Shown here one piece after another: positions 1-9,033 of a DNA stretch of 64,000 nucleotides. The DNA is from CAZSDW01 sp964605705 (GTDB lineage: Bacteria; Fidelibacterota; UBA2242): the NCBI GenBank assembly GCA_964605705.1, contig CAZSDW010000011.1, positions 19,636 to 83,635 on the forward strand, in the 5' to 3' direction. How positions within the stretch are numbered: position 1 is the stretch's first letter; the number at the start of each line of letters is the position of its first letter. The notes beneath the pieces were generated by a model. It had not been told where the DNA came from and did no database searches. It worked only from the letters and a program-made list of their open reading frames with translations. A program made the translations under genes and the position numbers.

Positions 1-2374
1 ACAAACTCGCTTTTTCTCCCTGAATCCACGATGAAACCTCGAATTCCGGATAGTTTGGATCATCATCGGGTTTATCATAGACAAACGGATAGATAATTTT
101 ATCCATCGATTTCAAGAAAATACCACCGGACAGGATACCAATATTCTGGAAATAATGTTCACCTAAAAAATCAAAATTCATAGAGGTAGTGGGAACCAGA
201 TCCGGATTTCCAACTTCCATCTCTTCATCTTCCCAATAGATCAACTTGTACGGAACGAGAGTTTCATAATCCGGACGAGCGATACCTGTCGTAAAGGCTG
301 CCCGAATGTTAGTTCTTTCGGTTGCGCGATAACGTAAATGTACCATCGGTAGAAAATGTGAAAAATTAGCCTCATTTTCGCTCTCTATCGTTTCCTGGTA
401 GTCACCTTCATCATCAAATATGACTTCATGCCCTTTATAATCTGTCTGGGTAATTTCATGCCGGAAACCGCCCAGCAGCATCAGCTTTCCCAAATTGACA
501 GTTGTCATTCCATAATAAGCATAGACATCTTCAGTAGCGTCATAGGTTGCTCCATAGGTGTCGTCATAGAGCAGTTCTCCTTCTAAAAGACCACTCTCAC
601 GATTATCAATAAACCAGTCCCTGACTTTTTCCGGATTCGGCGCCTCCAAGCCGGGATATTCATCGCCAAACAATCCATCTCTCTTGGCTTCACTGAACTG
701 ATCCATGATAACATCATCATCACCTTCCCAGCCATATTCCCAGATATTTTCATTGCGATCTTTCTTTTTCATGACTGTCTTACCACCAAATTTGAAAGTC
801 GCCTGATTACCTGCCAGACTATAGGGCATTTCAAAATTGAACTCTGCGCCAATGTCCCGGTTGGTAGTTTTTGTGGTGTCTGCCTCCAGTTCATCGAAAA
901 CGTAATTAGCACGATTGTATTCGTAACCATCTGCCAGACCTACTATACTCCAATGAGGCAAATCTCTATCGGATAAATCCAAATTGATCTCAGGTTCTTC
1001 ATCCATTTCAAAGGCATATCCCAATTTATCCGGTTCTTCTTCCTGGGCGTATCCGTAAGAAAGCCGGTAATCAATTTTAAACTTTGAAAACTGATTCACA
1101 CCACCTGCCATAAAATTATATAACATCTGGGTCTGAGTCCGGTCCTTGATTTCAGAGGCAAAAGCTGCTTCGGGACTATTGGTCGGTGAATTATAAAAAT
1201 CTGCATTATCCGGATCTATTACCATGGCACGGCGGACTTCGACATCATTATAGTTTGTAAAAAGTCCGGAAACGTAGAATTTACTGTCCTGACTCAGTAA
1301 AAAATCAAGATTTCCCGAAAGGGTCATACGATCACGTGTCAGCATATAATCCCGAAGTTCCAGTGTCTTCATCGCCCAGTCATATTCGCCGCCGCTGGCA
1401 TCATCAACGCCACCCCAGTCAATTTCATTGTTGTTTGAGGCTCTGTTATTTCTCTGAAAACTGCCGCTCAGCATCAAGCCGATGTTTTTATCTGCACCAA
1501 AGCGGTCTCCATAATTCAGACCAACCTGATAGTTCCCTTTACCAGCCAGATTGTTGTAGCCACTACCCAACGTGCCACTTAATACTTTTCCCGGGTAATC
1601 CAACGCACTTTTTGTTTTAAGATTAACAGCTCCACCAATAGCATCTCCATCCATATCCGGTGTAATTGCCTTGGTAACTTCGATCCCAGCCAGATTATCA
1701 GCGGATATTACATCCAGCGCAACACTGCGATCCCCACCTTCGGGTGATGGAATTTTAACACCATTAATAGAAGTTGAATTCATCCGGGGCGATGTTCCAC
1801 GTACCAGAACATAACGACCTTCTCCCTGGTCTCTCGCGATTGACACACCCGGTATACGTTGCAGTACTTCGGCAGAATTTACATCCGGAAAGAGTTGCAT
1901 CTGTTCTTCATCAACAATGCTTTTAATATTTTCTGCGGTTTTCTGCTGGCTCAATGCCTTCGCCTGCCCCTGCCGTAATCCTTTAACCACTACTTCACTC
2001 ATTTCAATACTACTAACGTCAAGGTTTACTTGCATTGTCACACGCTTCTTTGATTCTGAAATTGCGACAGATTCGGAATATTTATCATATCCCACATAAG
2101 ATACAGTCACCTCATAGTCACCTAACGGTACATTCATTATGCAAAAGTAACCTGTTCGGTCTGTCGCAGCCCCAAAATTTGTCCCGGCAAGCAAAACATT
2201 CGCGCCAGGTAAATAATCACCCGAGCTTGCATCAACGACTCTTCCTTCAATGCATCCCTTCACATCCGCGTAAAGCGAAACTGGCAAAGTTAAAAAACAC
2301 AAAACCATTAATACGGCAAATACGGAATAGAATAATCGATTCCAATTGCCACTGTTTACAGATTTCATAACCAT
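1..2374 (-). CDS. TonB-dependent receptor with carboxypeptidase-regulatory-like N-terminal domain (C-terminus beyond window)
   Basis: Outer-membrane, TonB-energised uptake receptor. The frame is open from an ATG at 2374, preceded by GGAGGG, to the window edge, giving about 791 residues without the C-terminal end. Order seen: signal peptide (about residues 1-37), a CarboxypepD_reg-like beta-sandwich (GRVVDASSGDYLPGANV) at about 40-120, a plug domain (RIPGVSIARDQGEGRYVLVR, then IEVTKAITPDMDGDAIGGAV) and the start of a large beta-barrel. The extra N-terminal domain is typical of FCB receptors. Only 111 bp separates it from the metallophosphoesterase upstream on the same strand, so it is probably the distal gene of the inositol-type operon. 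The substrate cannot be read from sequence; from context I infer an inositol-containing phosphate ester. No SusD-like partner is visible. Confidence 0.93.
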   Translation of the reverse strand, partial: MVMKSVNSGNWNRLFYSVFAVLMVLCFLTLPVSLYADVKGCIEGRVVDASSGDYLPGANVLLAGTNFGAATDRTGYFCIMNVPLGDYEVTVSYVGYDKYSESVAISESKKRVTMQVNLDVSSIEMSEVVVKGLRQGQAKALSQQKTAENIKSIVDEEQMQLFPDVNSAEVLQRIPGVSIARDQGEGRYVLVRGTSPRMNSTSINGVKIPSPEGGDRSVALDVISADNLAGIEVTKAITPDMDGDAIGGAVNLKTKSALDYPGKVLSGTLGSGYNNLAGKGNYQVGLNYGDRFGADKNIGLMLSGSFQRNNRASNNNEIDWGGVDDASGGEYDWAMKTLELRDYMLTRDRMTLSGNLDFLLSQDSKFYVSGLFTNYNDVEVRRAMVIDPDNADFYNSPTNSPEAAFASEIKDRTQTQMLYNFMAGGVNQFSKFKIDYRLSYGYAQEEEPDKLGYAFEMDEEPEINLDLSDRDLPHWSIVGLADGYEYNRANYVFDELEADTTKTTNRDIGAEFNFEMPYSLAGNQATFKFGGKTVMKKKDRNENIWEYGWEGDDDVIMDQFSEAKRDGLFGDEYPGLEAPNPEKVRDWFIDNRESGLLEGELLYDDTYGATYDATEDVYAYYGMTTVNLGKLMLLGGFRHEITQTDYKGHEVIFDDEGDYQETIESENEANFSHFLPMVHLRYRATERTNIRAAFTTGIARPDYETLVPYKLIYWEDEEMEVGNPDLVPTTSMNFDFLGEHYFQNIGILSGGIFLKSMDKIIYPFVYDKPDDDPNYPEFEVSSWIQGEKASL

Positions 2375-2485
2375 CTTTACCCTCCTATAATTTTTGGTTT
2401 GGAAACTGGTCCAATCTGTTGTTTCTTTATCTTTTTAATTGCTCTTCTGAACACTCCTCCTTTCAAATAAAATAAATTATTGCCC

Positions 2486-3655
2486 TCAATTTAAAATCTC
2501 TGTATATGTCAACTGATATTGTCCACCCCGTGCATCATTACGATATACTTCTGCCCTGACCGGTTTTTCAAGCACTATCCGCACAAATGAACTTTGGGTC
2601 AAAAGCCCGCTGGCTTCGAAATCCTCATCATATTGGCGCCGCAAACTATCATTATCCCGATAATTGCGGTAAAATTCCAGTAACAACGGAAAAGCAGCTG
2701 TGTCACTGATTTTCTTATATCCTACATCTCCCGTCAGTCCGGCATAATCGAGCACTTTTTTCAGATTGTATTCCTGTCCTTTGAAATAATCCATCAGCAC
2801 GGATTCCTCGGAGCGGTTTTTATTATCTGGTAATTGCATCCGCTCATATATCTGATTGAACACAACATCCGGAAACAAGCCTTCGGTCCCCCGGGCATGA
2901 CCGGCATCGATTTGCCATACTCCGTTAATTCTTCCAATGGATGTGTTGTGGGTATGTCCGGTCAGGTATGCTGTCACATTGTATTTCCGCATTAATTGAA
3001 GAAACCGTGCGGCGCTCTGCGGATATTTATCCAGCGAGTCCCCCTGATGACGAATCCTGCCGTTGCCCATATCCGGCATGGAGACCAGTGGCTCATGTCC
3101 GGCCACAAAGATGAAGGGTTTTGTGGTGCTTTTCAGATCCTCTTCCAGCCATGCCAGTAACTCCGGAACCATATTACCATCAGTACCGATATCCGAGACA
3201 CCGTCGAAATATTGATTCAGAACAGCAATATGACAATCGCCAACTTCAAAGGCATAGGTCGTCTCTTCACAACCCACTGGACCTTTACGAACGATATTGG
3301 GCAAAGATTTTTCACCGGCATTGATTGCCCGCAAATAATCGATATACGCCTGATCTTCAAGTTCGTGATTGCCCATAGCCGGGTACCACAAATAATCTTC
3401 ACCCAAAACCTGACTAATCAATTCTCGGGAGGCATCCGGTGGTTCTATATCACCAGGACTAATCATAAACATCCCAGCACCAAGTTCTTTTATGGCTAAT
3501 AATGCCCCGAGAAAATATTCTTCAGTACGATATTCCGGCATCGCGGTATATCGCCAGTCCACTGCCATCATAAAAGATTGTGGTTCAGACGCCGGTTGAC
3601 ATGCCGAAAAGGCTGCCAGTAAGATCATTAAAATGATTATTATACGGTATTTCAC
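2486..3655 (-). CDS. calcineurin-like metallophosphoesterase, predicted lipoprotein
   Basis: Predicted metal-dependent phosphoesterase of 389 residues. It starts with a signal peptide ending LLAAFSAC, so probable lipidation at Cys19 and a periplasmic location (Phe at -3 is not the classic lipobox). Family motifs in order: PGDIEPP, GNHE, AGHEP and GHTHN. The first metal motif, normally D-x-H, appears to be D-W-R (VDWRY) here and D-Q-R in the neighbouring paralogue. The start is a GTG (3655-3653). It is a tandem paralogue of the gene at 3710-4894, very similar along its whole length including the C-terminal VRAEVYR-DARGG segment. Same operon strand as the PfkB kinase and MFS gene. I infer that it releases phosphate from an imported or surface-bound ester; mono- versus diesterase activity cannot be told. 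Confidence 0.85.
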   Translation of the reverse strand: MKYRIIIILMILLAAFSACQPASEPQSFMMAVDWRYTAMPEYRTEEYFLGALLAIKELGAGMFMISPGDIEPPDASRELISQVLGEDYLWYPAMGNHELEDQAYIDYLRAINAGEKSLPNIVRKGPVGCEETTYAFEVGDCHIAVLNQYFDGVSDIGTDGNMVPELLAWLEEDLKSTTKPFIFVAGHEPLVSMPDMGNGRIRHQGDSLDKYPQSAARFLQLMRKYNVTAYLTGHTHNTSIGRINGVWQIDAGHARGTEGLFPDVVFNQIYERMQLPDNKNRSEESVLMDYFKGQEYNLKKVLDYAGLTGDVGYKKISDTAAFPLLLEFYRNYRDNDSLRRQYDEDFEASGLLTQSSFVRIVLEKPVRAEVYRNDARGGQYQLTYTEILN

Positions 3656-3709
3656 TGTGAGTTTCCCATTTTGAATATTGTTAATTAAAAAACAAAGATT
3701 GACGTCTGT

Positions 3710-4894
3710 TTAATTCAGATAGACAGTGTGCATCAATTTATATTCACCGCCTTTTGCATCATCACGGTAAACATCGACCCTGACCGGTTCTTCAAGTGTG
3801 ATCTTAAGGAAAGTGCTTCGCGATAAATCATAATTCTTATAGAATGTATCTGTATATTTTTGCAACATTTGGGGATCGTTTTCACAATTTTCATAAAATT
3901 CATAAACGTAGAGCAATCCCTGTTGATCGGATAGTTTTTTATAGTGAATCCCTTTGCTTAACTCGGTATAGTACAGCACCTTTTTAATATCATAAGAGTC
4001 CAATGAGTAAAATTCCGCAATCAAATCCCGGGCAGATTTACCCGGCTTTAATTCTGTTTGGATATAATGTGTTAATTCCTGAAATAAAAATTCCGGAAAC
4101 GGGTTTTCAATCCCATACGCATGCCCGGAATCCACCTGCCACAATCCGTTGATTTTACAGATCGAAGCGCCATGAGTATGACCATTGAAAATAGCCCGGA
4201 CATTATACTTTTTCAGGAGTTCCCGCAATTTATAGGCATTACGATAGTATTTATCCAGTGAATCTCCCTGATGCCGAATTCTGCCGTTATCCATATCCGG
4301 CAGAGCGATGAGGGGCTCATGAGCTGCCACGAACAGGAATGGTTTATCAGTGCTACTCAGATCCTTTTCCAGCCACTCCAGCAGCTCGGGTACAACATCG
4401 CCATCAGTCCCATGATCGGATTCGCCGTCGAAATAGACATTAATAACAGCAACATGGCAATTGTCAATTTCAATTGAATACATGGTCTCTACACTGCCCG
4501 ACGGGCCGGAACGCACCACATAAGGTAACGAATTTCCACCACGGTTATATTCCCGAAAATATGTCATCGTTGCCGGATCTTCAATATCATGATTGCCGAC
4601 AGCCGGATACCAGGGGTAATTTTCGCCAAGTACTTCTGCCACTAATTCCCTGGTGGCGTGCACTGGATCGAGATCGCCGGGGCTGAGCATAAACGCACCT
4701 TTTCCAGCTGCCTCAATTGCATCTAATGCTCCCAGATAAAATTCGGGTCTGTGATATCTTTCGGTCGCTTTATATCGCTGGTCCTGAGCAACAATAAAAG
4801 AAATAGGTTTATCGGCAGTGCTGCATAAAAAGAATACTGTCAGCACCATACCCAGAAAAAGTGCAATAAAAATAATATTGCGTGTACGTTTCAT
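3710..4894 (-). CDS. calcineurin-like metallophosphoesterase, exported, paralogue of the next gene
   Basis: Predicted exported metallophosphoesterase of 394 residues. I chose the ATG at 4894 rather than an upstream ATG at 4915, because GGAGG lies 10 bases before 4894 and the upstream start would overlap the kinase gene. An N-terminal hydrophobic segment ends FFLC, which is either a poor lipobox or a membrane anchor. Motifs: PGDLDP, GNHD, AAHEP, GHTHG. The first motif reads AQDQRY, so the usual D-x-H histidine is again arginine. Strong similarity to the product of 2486-3655 points to tandem duplication; keeping both may mean division of labour on successive phosphates or different esters. It lies 17 bp after the PfkB gene. 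Confidence 0.85.
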   Translation of the reverse strand: MKRTRNIIFIALFLGMVLTVFFLCSTADKPISFIVAQDQRYKATERYHRPEFYLGALDAIEAAGKGAFMLSPGDLDPVHATRELVAEVLGENYPWYPAVGNHDIEDPATMTYFREYNRGGNSLPYVVRSGPSGSVETMYSIEIDNCHVAVINVYFDGESDHGTDGDVVPELLEWLEKDLSSTDKPFLFVAAHEPLIALPDMDNGRIRHQGDSLDKYYRNAYKLRELLKKYNVRAIFNGHTHGASICKINGLWQVDSGHAYGIENPFPEFLFQELTHYIQTELKPGKSARDLIAEFYSLDSYDIKKVLYYTELSKGIHYKKLSDQQGLLYVYEFYENCENDPQMLQKYTDTFYKNYDLSRSTFLKITLEEPVRVDVYRDDAKGGEYKLMHTVYLN

Positions 4895-4911
4895 GATAGT
4901 GTTTCCTCCAC

Positions 4912-5796
4912 TCATGAATATTTCCTCTGAATTAATGTTTCCACATCTTCAATGGATCGTAAAAAGGGCGAATCAGACTCCATCTTTAGGCTCGTCACCG
5001 CCGCCGACCAGATAATTGCTGTTTCAGGAGGAGCAAACAGTCGTTTGGCAACATACGATGCGATACAGGTATCTCCACGTCCACTACGACCTATAAGTTC
5101 TTTCGGATGAAATTCGGCCTCGTGGAATTCGCCATCAGCATATACCAGAATACCGCTGCGATGTGTCAAAACAATTTCTTTTGGGCCCCAGGATGCCAAC
5201 ATTTTCGCAGCGGTTTTCAAATCCGTCTCGCCAGTCAGGGATTCTGCCTCAACCGTATCTGCTTTCAGAATATCCAGCATTGCCAGTACCTTTTTTTTCT
5301 GAGGCCAATTGGTATTTATCAGCCTTGACTGATTCCCAATCTCACGGACAAAGCCCTGGGCATCTGCGACCAGTAATCCCTGACGAGTATTCTTTAATAC
5401 TTCTACAACATAGACCGGGACTTCGTCCCGAATGGAAGCATTTATCAAAAACGCCTTGGCTTCCAATCCATCAAACTGATCAGTTGTAAAGGAACCCGCC
5501 GTGACCGGGCAAGTCAGGATTCGTTCGTCAACATTGGCAGAGGGATAATCCAGAATCATTTGGGTTGATGAGGAGACATAGCTGGGATACACATCCACGC
5601 CTATCTTTTCCAATTTATCAACTACGTGTGAATCTGACTTAGCCAATCGGGTCACGGCGGCGACTTTCAATCCTAATCCAGCGGCAGCATGCGCCCCATA
5701 ATTAAATCCGCCACCATCCACATGTCGTCTAACGCCGTTTGTAATTATCGTATCACTGGTATAATTTCCAAATATCAACACATCATAAAATTTCAT
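4912..5796 (-). CDS. PfkB-family carbohydrate kinase, possibly inositol-kinase-like
   Basis: Cytoplasmic sugar or polyol kinase of the PfkB/ribokinase superfamily, 294 residues. The N-terminal substrate-binding signature is GGGFNYGAHAAAGLG (about residues 28-42). The C-terminal anion-hole/catalytic motif is GRSGRGDTC, a variant of GAGD-T with the catalytic Asp kept. The stretch ADAQGFVR resembles the D-x-QGF-x-R stretch I recall from archaeal myo-inositol 3-kinase-like PfkB proteins. That would fit the inositol genes upstream, but it is inference. It could also phosphorylate a downstream keto-sugar acid. It sits between the MFS transporter (21 bp) and the first metallophosphoesterase. Confidence 0.8.
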   Translation of the reverse strand: MKFYDVLIFGNYTSDTIITNGVRRHVDGGGFNYGAHAAAGLGLKVAAVTRLAKSDSHVVDKLEKIGVDVYPSYVSSSTQMILDYPSANVDERILTCPVTAGSFTTDQFDGLEAKAFLINASIRDEVPVYVVEVLKNTRQGLLVADAQGFVREIGNQSRLINTNWPQKKKVLAMLDILKADTVEAESLTGETDLKTAAKMLASWGPKEIVLTHRSGILVYADGEFHEAEFHPKELIGRSGRGDTCIASYVAKRLFAPPETAIIWSAAVTSLKMESDSPFLRSIEDVETLIQRKYS

Positions 5797-5817
5797 ACCG
5801 ATATAAACCTTCCCGTT

Positions 5818-7170
5818 TTAATCTGTAACTTTTACTTTCCATAATGTCGCTGCGAGTATCATGGATACAATCGACGAGCCGATCCAATAATAAATCACTT
5901 TTGAGAAATCATAGGACAGGACACCATTAATCGTACTGCTGCCCTGATCAATTAAAAAACCACTAACCTGGTCTTGTAAACCGGCACCGATATAACTGAA
6001 AATACCAATAAATCCCATCGCGCTGCCAGCAGCCTTTTTCGAGGCAATGTCAATGGCAAATAATCCACCCAACGAAGCCAGTAAACCGCTCATGGTAAAA
6101 CCATAACAGATGAACGCCACCATGACCAATCCTGGATGATTCGGTGCGCTGAAAAAGATAACAGATAACGCTGTCAATTCTATTAAACCATAAATCAGTG
6201 TAACCGGCGGACGACGCGCTTTAAAGAACTTATCGGATACGAAGCCATAGACGATACACCCCAATATGCCGGCGACCGTATTCAATCCCAGAATTCCCCC
6301 CGTTTCCATCAGGGAATAACCTTTGGCTTCCTGAAGGTAAAGTACGCCCCAACTATTGATAGCATATCGGGTCATATAGAGAGACGCACTGGCTAATCCT
6401 AAGACCCAGATGGCTGGTGTCTTCAGAACCTGCAATTGTGCTTTGCCAGTCCTGACGCTCTTTCCGCTTTCTGTCACCGGTATGACACTTGAATCCTTTT
6501 TCCAATCGGCAACTAAAGGAAGACCCAAAGTGCGCGGTTTGTCCTGTAGTGTCAGGTAAATGAGTCCGGAAAGTACAATGCAAAAAATTCCGGGGACGAT
6601 AAATCCTGCCCGCCAGCCCCAATACGCCACAATCGTCGATGTTACTACAAAGGTTAGTCCTTCACCAATATTATGCCCGGTGCTCCAAATCCCGTAGTAT
6701 CGACCTCGTTCTGATTTGCTAAACCAGTTGGAAAGCGTGACGGCACCGGTTGGCGCGCCAAAAGACTGAAACCAGCCGTTCATTCCCCACAAAACAATCC
6801 AAACCCATAAAATTGTCGACGAACCCATGGCGATATTGACCAACGCTGACATCAGAACCCCAAAAGCAAAGAACCGCTTTACGTTGGCATGGTCCGCCAA
6901 AAAACCATTTGTGAATTTACCGAATGCATAAGCATACAACAGAGCTGAACCAATGTTCCCAAGGTCCATAGCTGTGAAAATACCGGCATCAAGAATTGGT
7001 TTTTTGACCATATTCAGCGCCAGACGTAAGGTATATGCCAAACCGTACCCGATCGAAATCGCCAGCATGACAGATAAACGATATTTTTTAAACAACCGAT
7101 CGACTGTTATCTTATCTTTGATTAGAGGTTGTTCTATTCCGGTCGTGAAGAAGCGTAATATTCGGTTCAT
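5818..7170 (-). CDS. MFS transporter of the organophosphate:phosphate antiporter (GlpT/UhpT-like) family
   Basis: Inner-membrane carrier of 450 residues with about 12 predicted transmembrane segments. The layout and signature stretches (WGMNGWFQSFGAPTGAVTL, then WSTGHNIGEGLTF) match the OPA family of the major facilitator superfamily, whose members exchange glycerol-3-phosphate, hexose phosphates or related compounds for phosphate. Placement next to two metallophosphoesterases and a kinase suggests that a phosphorylated product such as glycerol-3-phosphate or a sugar/polyol phosphate is taken in. The exact substrate is not readable. The start ATG at 7170 lies 29 bp after the dehydrogenase gene, in the same operon. 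Confidence 0.85.
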   Translation of the reverse strand: MNRILRFFTTGIEQPLIKDKITVDRLFKKYRLSVMLAISIGYGLAYTLRLALNMVKKPILDAGIFTAMDLGNIGSALLYAYAFGKFTNGFLADHANVKRFFAFGVLMSALVNIAMGSSTILWVWIVLWGMNGWFQSFGAPTGAVTLSNWFSKSERGRYYGIWSTGHNIGEGLTFVVTSTIVAYWGWRAGFIVPGIFCIVLSGLIYLTLQDKPRTLGLPLVADWKKDSSVIPVTESGKSVRTGKAQLQVLKTPAIWVLGLASASLYMTRYAINSWGVLYLQEAKGYSLMETGGILGLNTVAGILGCIVYGFVSDKFFKARRPPVTLIYGLIELTALSVIFFSAPNHPGLVMVAFICYGFTMSGLLASLGGLFAIDIASKKAAGSAMGFIGIFSYIGAGLQDQVSGFLIDQGSSTINGVLSYDFSKVIYYWIGSSIVSMILAATLWKVKVTD

Positions 7171-7199
7171 TCAACTTTCCTGCTCTGTTAAATCAGATG

Positions 7200-8243
7200 T
7201 CATGGTTTAAGTACAATTTTCATCGCTTTTTTGGGAATATGCTGCATGGTGCCCAGATCCAGTCCGAGCTTTCTAAATGCCGCCGGACCATCTTTCAATG
7301 GAATTGTTTCTGTAAAGAAATTATCCATCTCCAGTTTTCCAGAACTCAGCAGTTTGATTGACGGTACTATTGTATTCTGACCAATATACGTTCCCAGAAT
7401 TTTAATGGCGTTTCTGGTCACGGTATATGGATCGATTGTGGCTTTACAGCTGCTGTCCATTCCAAAAGCCAGAATTTTTCCGCCGGCTGTCACATATTTC
7501 AGAGCATTTTCCAATTGAGTGCCCACGGCATCGATAACGATATCAAATTTTTTACCGTTGGTCAATTTGATAACCTCTTCTTCCAGATCGCATTCTTCCG
7601 GGTTGAATACCGGCACATCGAATTTTTTAGCAATCTCAATTCGGAAGGGATCAATTTCAGTCACGACAACACTGGCGGCAACATTTTTTGCAATAGCGGT
7701 GAACAGATAACCAATTGGTCCGCAACCCAGTACCAATACAGAGTCATAACACTGCATTTGGACGGTGTTCATTCCATTTAAAACCGTCCCCAATGTCTCT
7801 ACCTGTGTGCCAACGATATCGTCGATAGATTCGGGGATTTTAAAACAGACATCTTCGGTCGCCAGAGTATATTCGGCAAAGCCGCCGTTCTTAAATACTC
7901 CCAGGGTACGGTTTTTTAATTCCACACACTGACTACTCATCCCTATTCTGCAATATTCACACAGTCCACAACGGGAATTATTATCCAGCGCAATCCAATC
8001 ACCTTTTTTCACCGCGGTGACTTCACTGCCAATCTCGACAACTGTGCCGCAAAATTCATGTCCGAGTACGGTGTTCTCTTTATAAGCATGTTTCCCTTCA
8101 AGAATCTTGACGTCGGAACCACAGATACCACAAGAAGAAACTTTTACCAGGACCTGGTTAGATTTTGTTACTTTGGGAACTGGTATTTTTTCACAGACTA
8201 TTTTTCCAACATCCTTAAATACCAGTGCATTCATCATTTCCAT
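7200..8243 (-). CDS. zinc-dependent medium-chain alcohol/polyol dehydrogenase
   Basis: NAD(P)-dependent zinc dehydrogenase of 347 residues in the sorbitol/threonine dehydrogenase-like MDR group. Visible: catalytic zinc motif CGICGSD with downstream GHEF, a four-cysteine structural zinc loop (CGLCEYCRIGMSSQC), and the Rossmann signature VLGCGPIG. GGAG lies 6 bases before the ATG at 8243. Its place within the iol-type operon suggests it oxidises or reduces a polyol or keto-acid of that pathway; a tagaturonate-reducing role is possible but unproven. It is clearly a different protein from IolM at 10967-12154, being shorter and lacking that protein's N-terminal extension. Confidence 0.85.
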   Translation of the reverse strand: MEMMNALVFKDVGKIVCEKIPVPKVTKSNQVLVKVSSCGICGSDVKILEGKHAYKENTVLGHEFCGTVVEIGSEVTAVKKGDWIALDNNSRCGLCEYCRIGMSSQCVELKNRTLGVFKNGGFAEYTLATEDVCFKIPESIDDIVGTQVETLGTVLNGMNTVQMQCYDSVLVLGCGPIGYLFTAIAKNVAASVVVTEIDPFRIEIAKKFDVPVFNPEECDLEEEVIKLTNGKKFDIVIDAVGTQLENALKYVTAGGKILAFGMDSSCKATIDPYTVTRNAIKILGTYIGQNTIVPSIKLLSSGKLEMDNFFTETIPLKDGPAAFRKLGLDLGTMQHIPKKAMKIVLKP

Positions 8244-8276
8244 ATGTTTTCTCCATTCTTAAAGAATTTTATTTTG

Positions 8277-9026
8277 TTACAATAATAGTTGTATCCCCAT
8301 GGTACTCCACAATCTTGTTTCCTCATTGTGGCTTTGGATATTTTTCCCGACAGAGTAGTAAGACGATACATTTTCTGAAAGCTCCCAGGTAAAACCAATA
8401 TTCACCATCGGCTCAACTAATTCCAGCGATGATTCCTGGATACAAGTATGCCATTCAGCAAGCAGCTCAAGATGATGAAAAGGAAATGCTGCCGCTAAAC
8501 CAGCTTCCCACTCGCCAGATTCTCCCTGGGTCCAAACATGTCCAGCCTCCACGGTCATTCCAAACGACGACCACTCATTATGCCACTCCAGAGGTAGTAT
8601 AAATTCCGCCCCATTTGCTGATTGAAACGGAAGGTTTATCTTTGGGTAACATGAAAAGCTTGGCCCACGGAAAGTCATGCGCTCCCAAAATCGGTATTTA
8701 ATACCTAATTCAACACTATTAAAACCTCTATCAAACTGGCTGTTTTTATTATAGGTAAAGGCATAGGGCAGTCCCATTGTCAGCTGCACAAAATCGCCTA
8801 AACCATAATTAATATCGAAAAGGGGAACCTGCCAATCATCGTGTAAAACAGCATGTTCCAAAGAGCCCATAATATTAATTTCCCAATTACCGTTGCCCGG
8901 TGTATCGGTATCATTAATAAGAAGGGGAGGACTGCTCTGGGCAAAAATAATTTGTAGCTTCAAAATGAATATTAGAATCATCATAAGACTGCCAATTTTA
9001 TGGCGCATTTTAATGACAATATTCAT
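8277..9026 (-). CDS. predicted outer-membrane beta-barrel protein, unknown function
   Basis: Exported protein of about 249 residues with a hydrophobic signal segment (MMILIFILKLQIIFAQ) followed by alternating amphipathic strands and an aromatic/aliphatic end (STMGIQLLL), as in small outer-membrane barrels. I placed the start at the ATG at 9026; a TTG at 9041 would overlap iolO by 8 bp. No catalytic motif is visible. It sits between iolO and the zinc dehydrogenase, so it may be a porin-like channel for the pathway substrate. Function is not assignable from sequence. Confidence 0.65.
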   Translation of the reverse strand: MNIVIKMRHKIGSLMMILIFILKLQIIFAQSSPPLLINDTDTPGNGNWEINIMGSLEHAVLHDDWQVPLFDINYGLGDFVQLTMGLPYAFTYNKNSQFDRGFNSVELGIKYRFWERMTFRGPSFSCYPKINLPFQSANGAEFILPLEWHNEWSSFGMTVEAGHVWTQGESGEWEAGLAAAFPFHHLELLAEWHTCIQESSLELVEPMVNIGFTWELSENVSSYYSVGKNIQSHNEETRLWSTMGIQLLL

Positions 9027-9033
9027 ATCTGAT

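Noticed and set aside
2375..2470. A GGAGG followed by a GTG frame (about 25 codons, VFRRAIKKIKKQQ…) ending just before the TonB receptor start, resembling a leader peptide
   Set aside because: Only one base separates GGAGG from the GTG, too close for normal initiation, and the composition is simple Lys-rich AT DNA.
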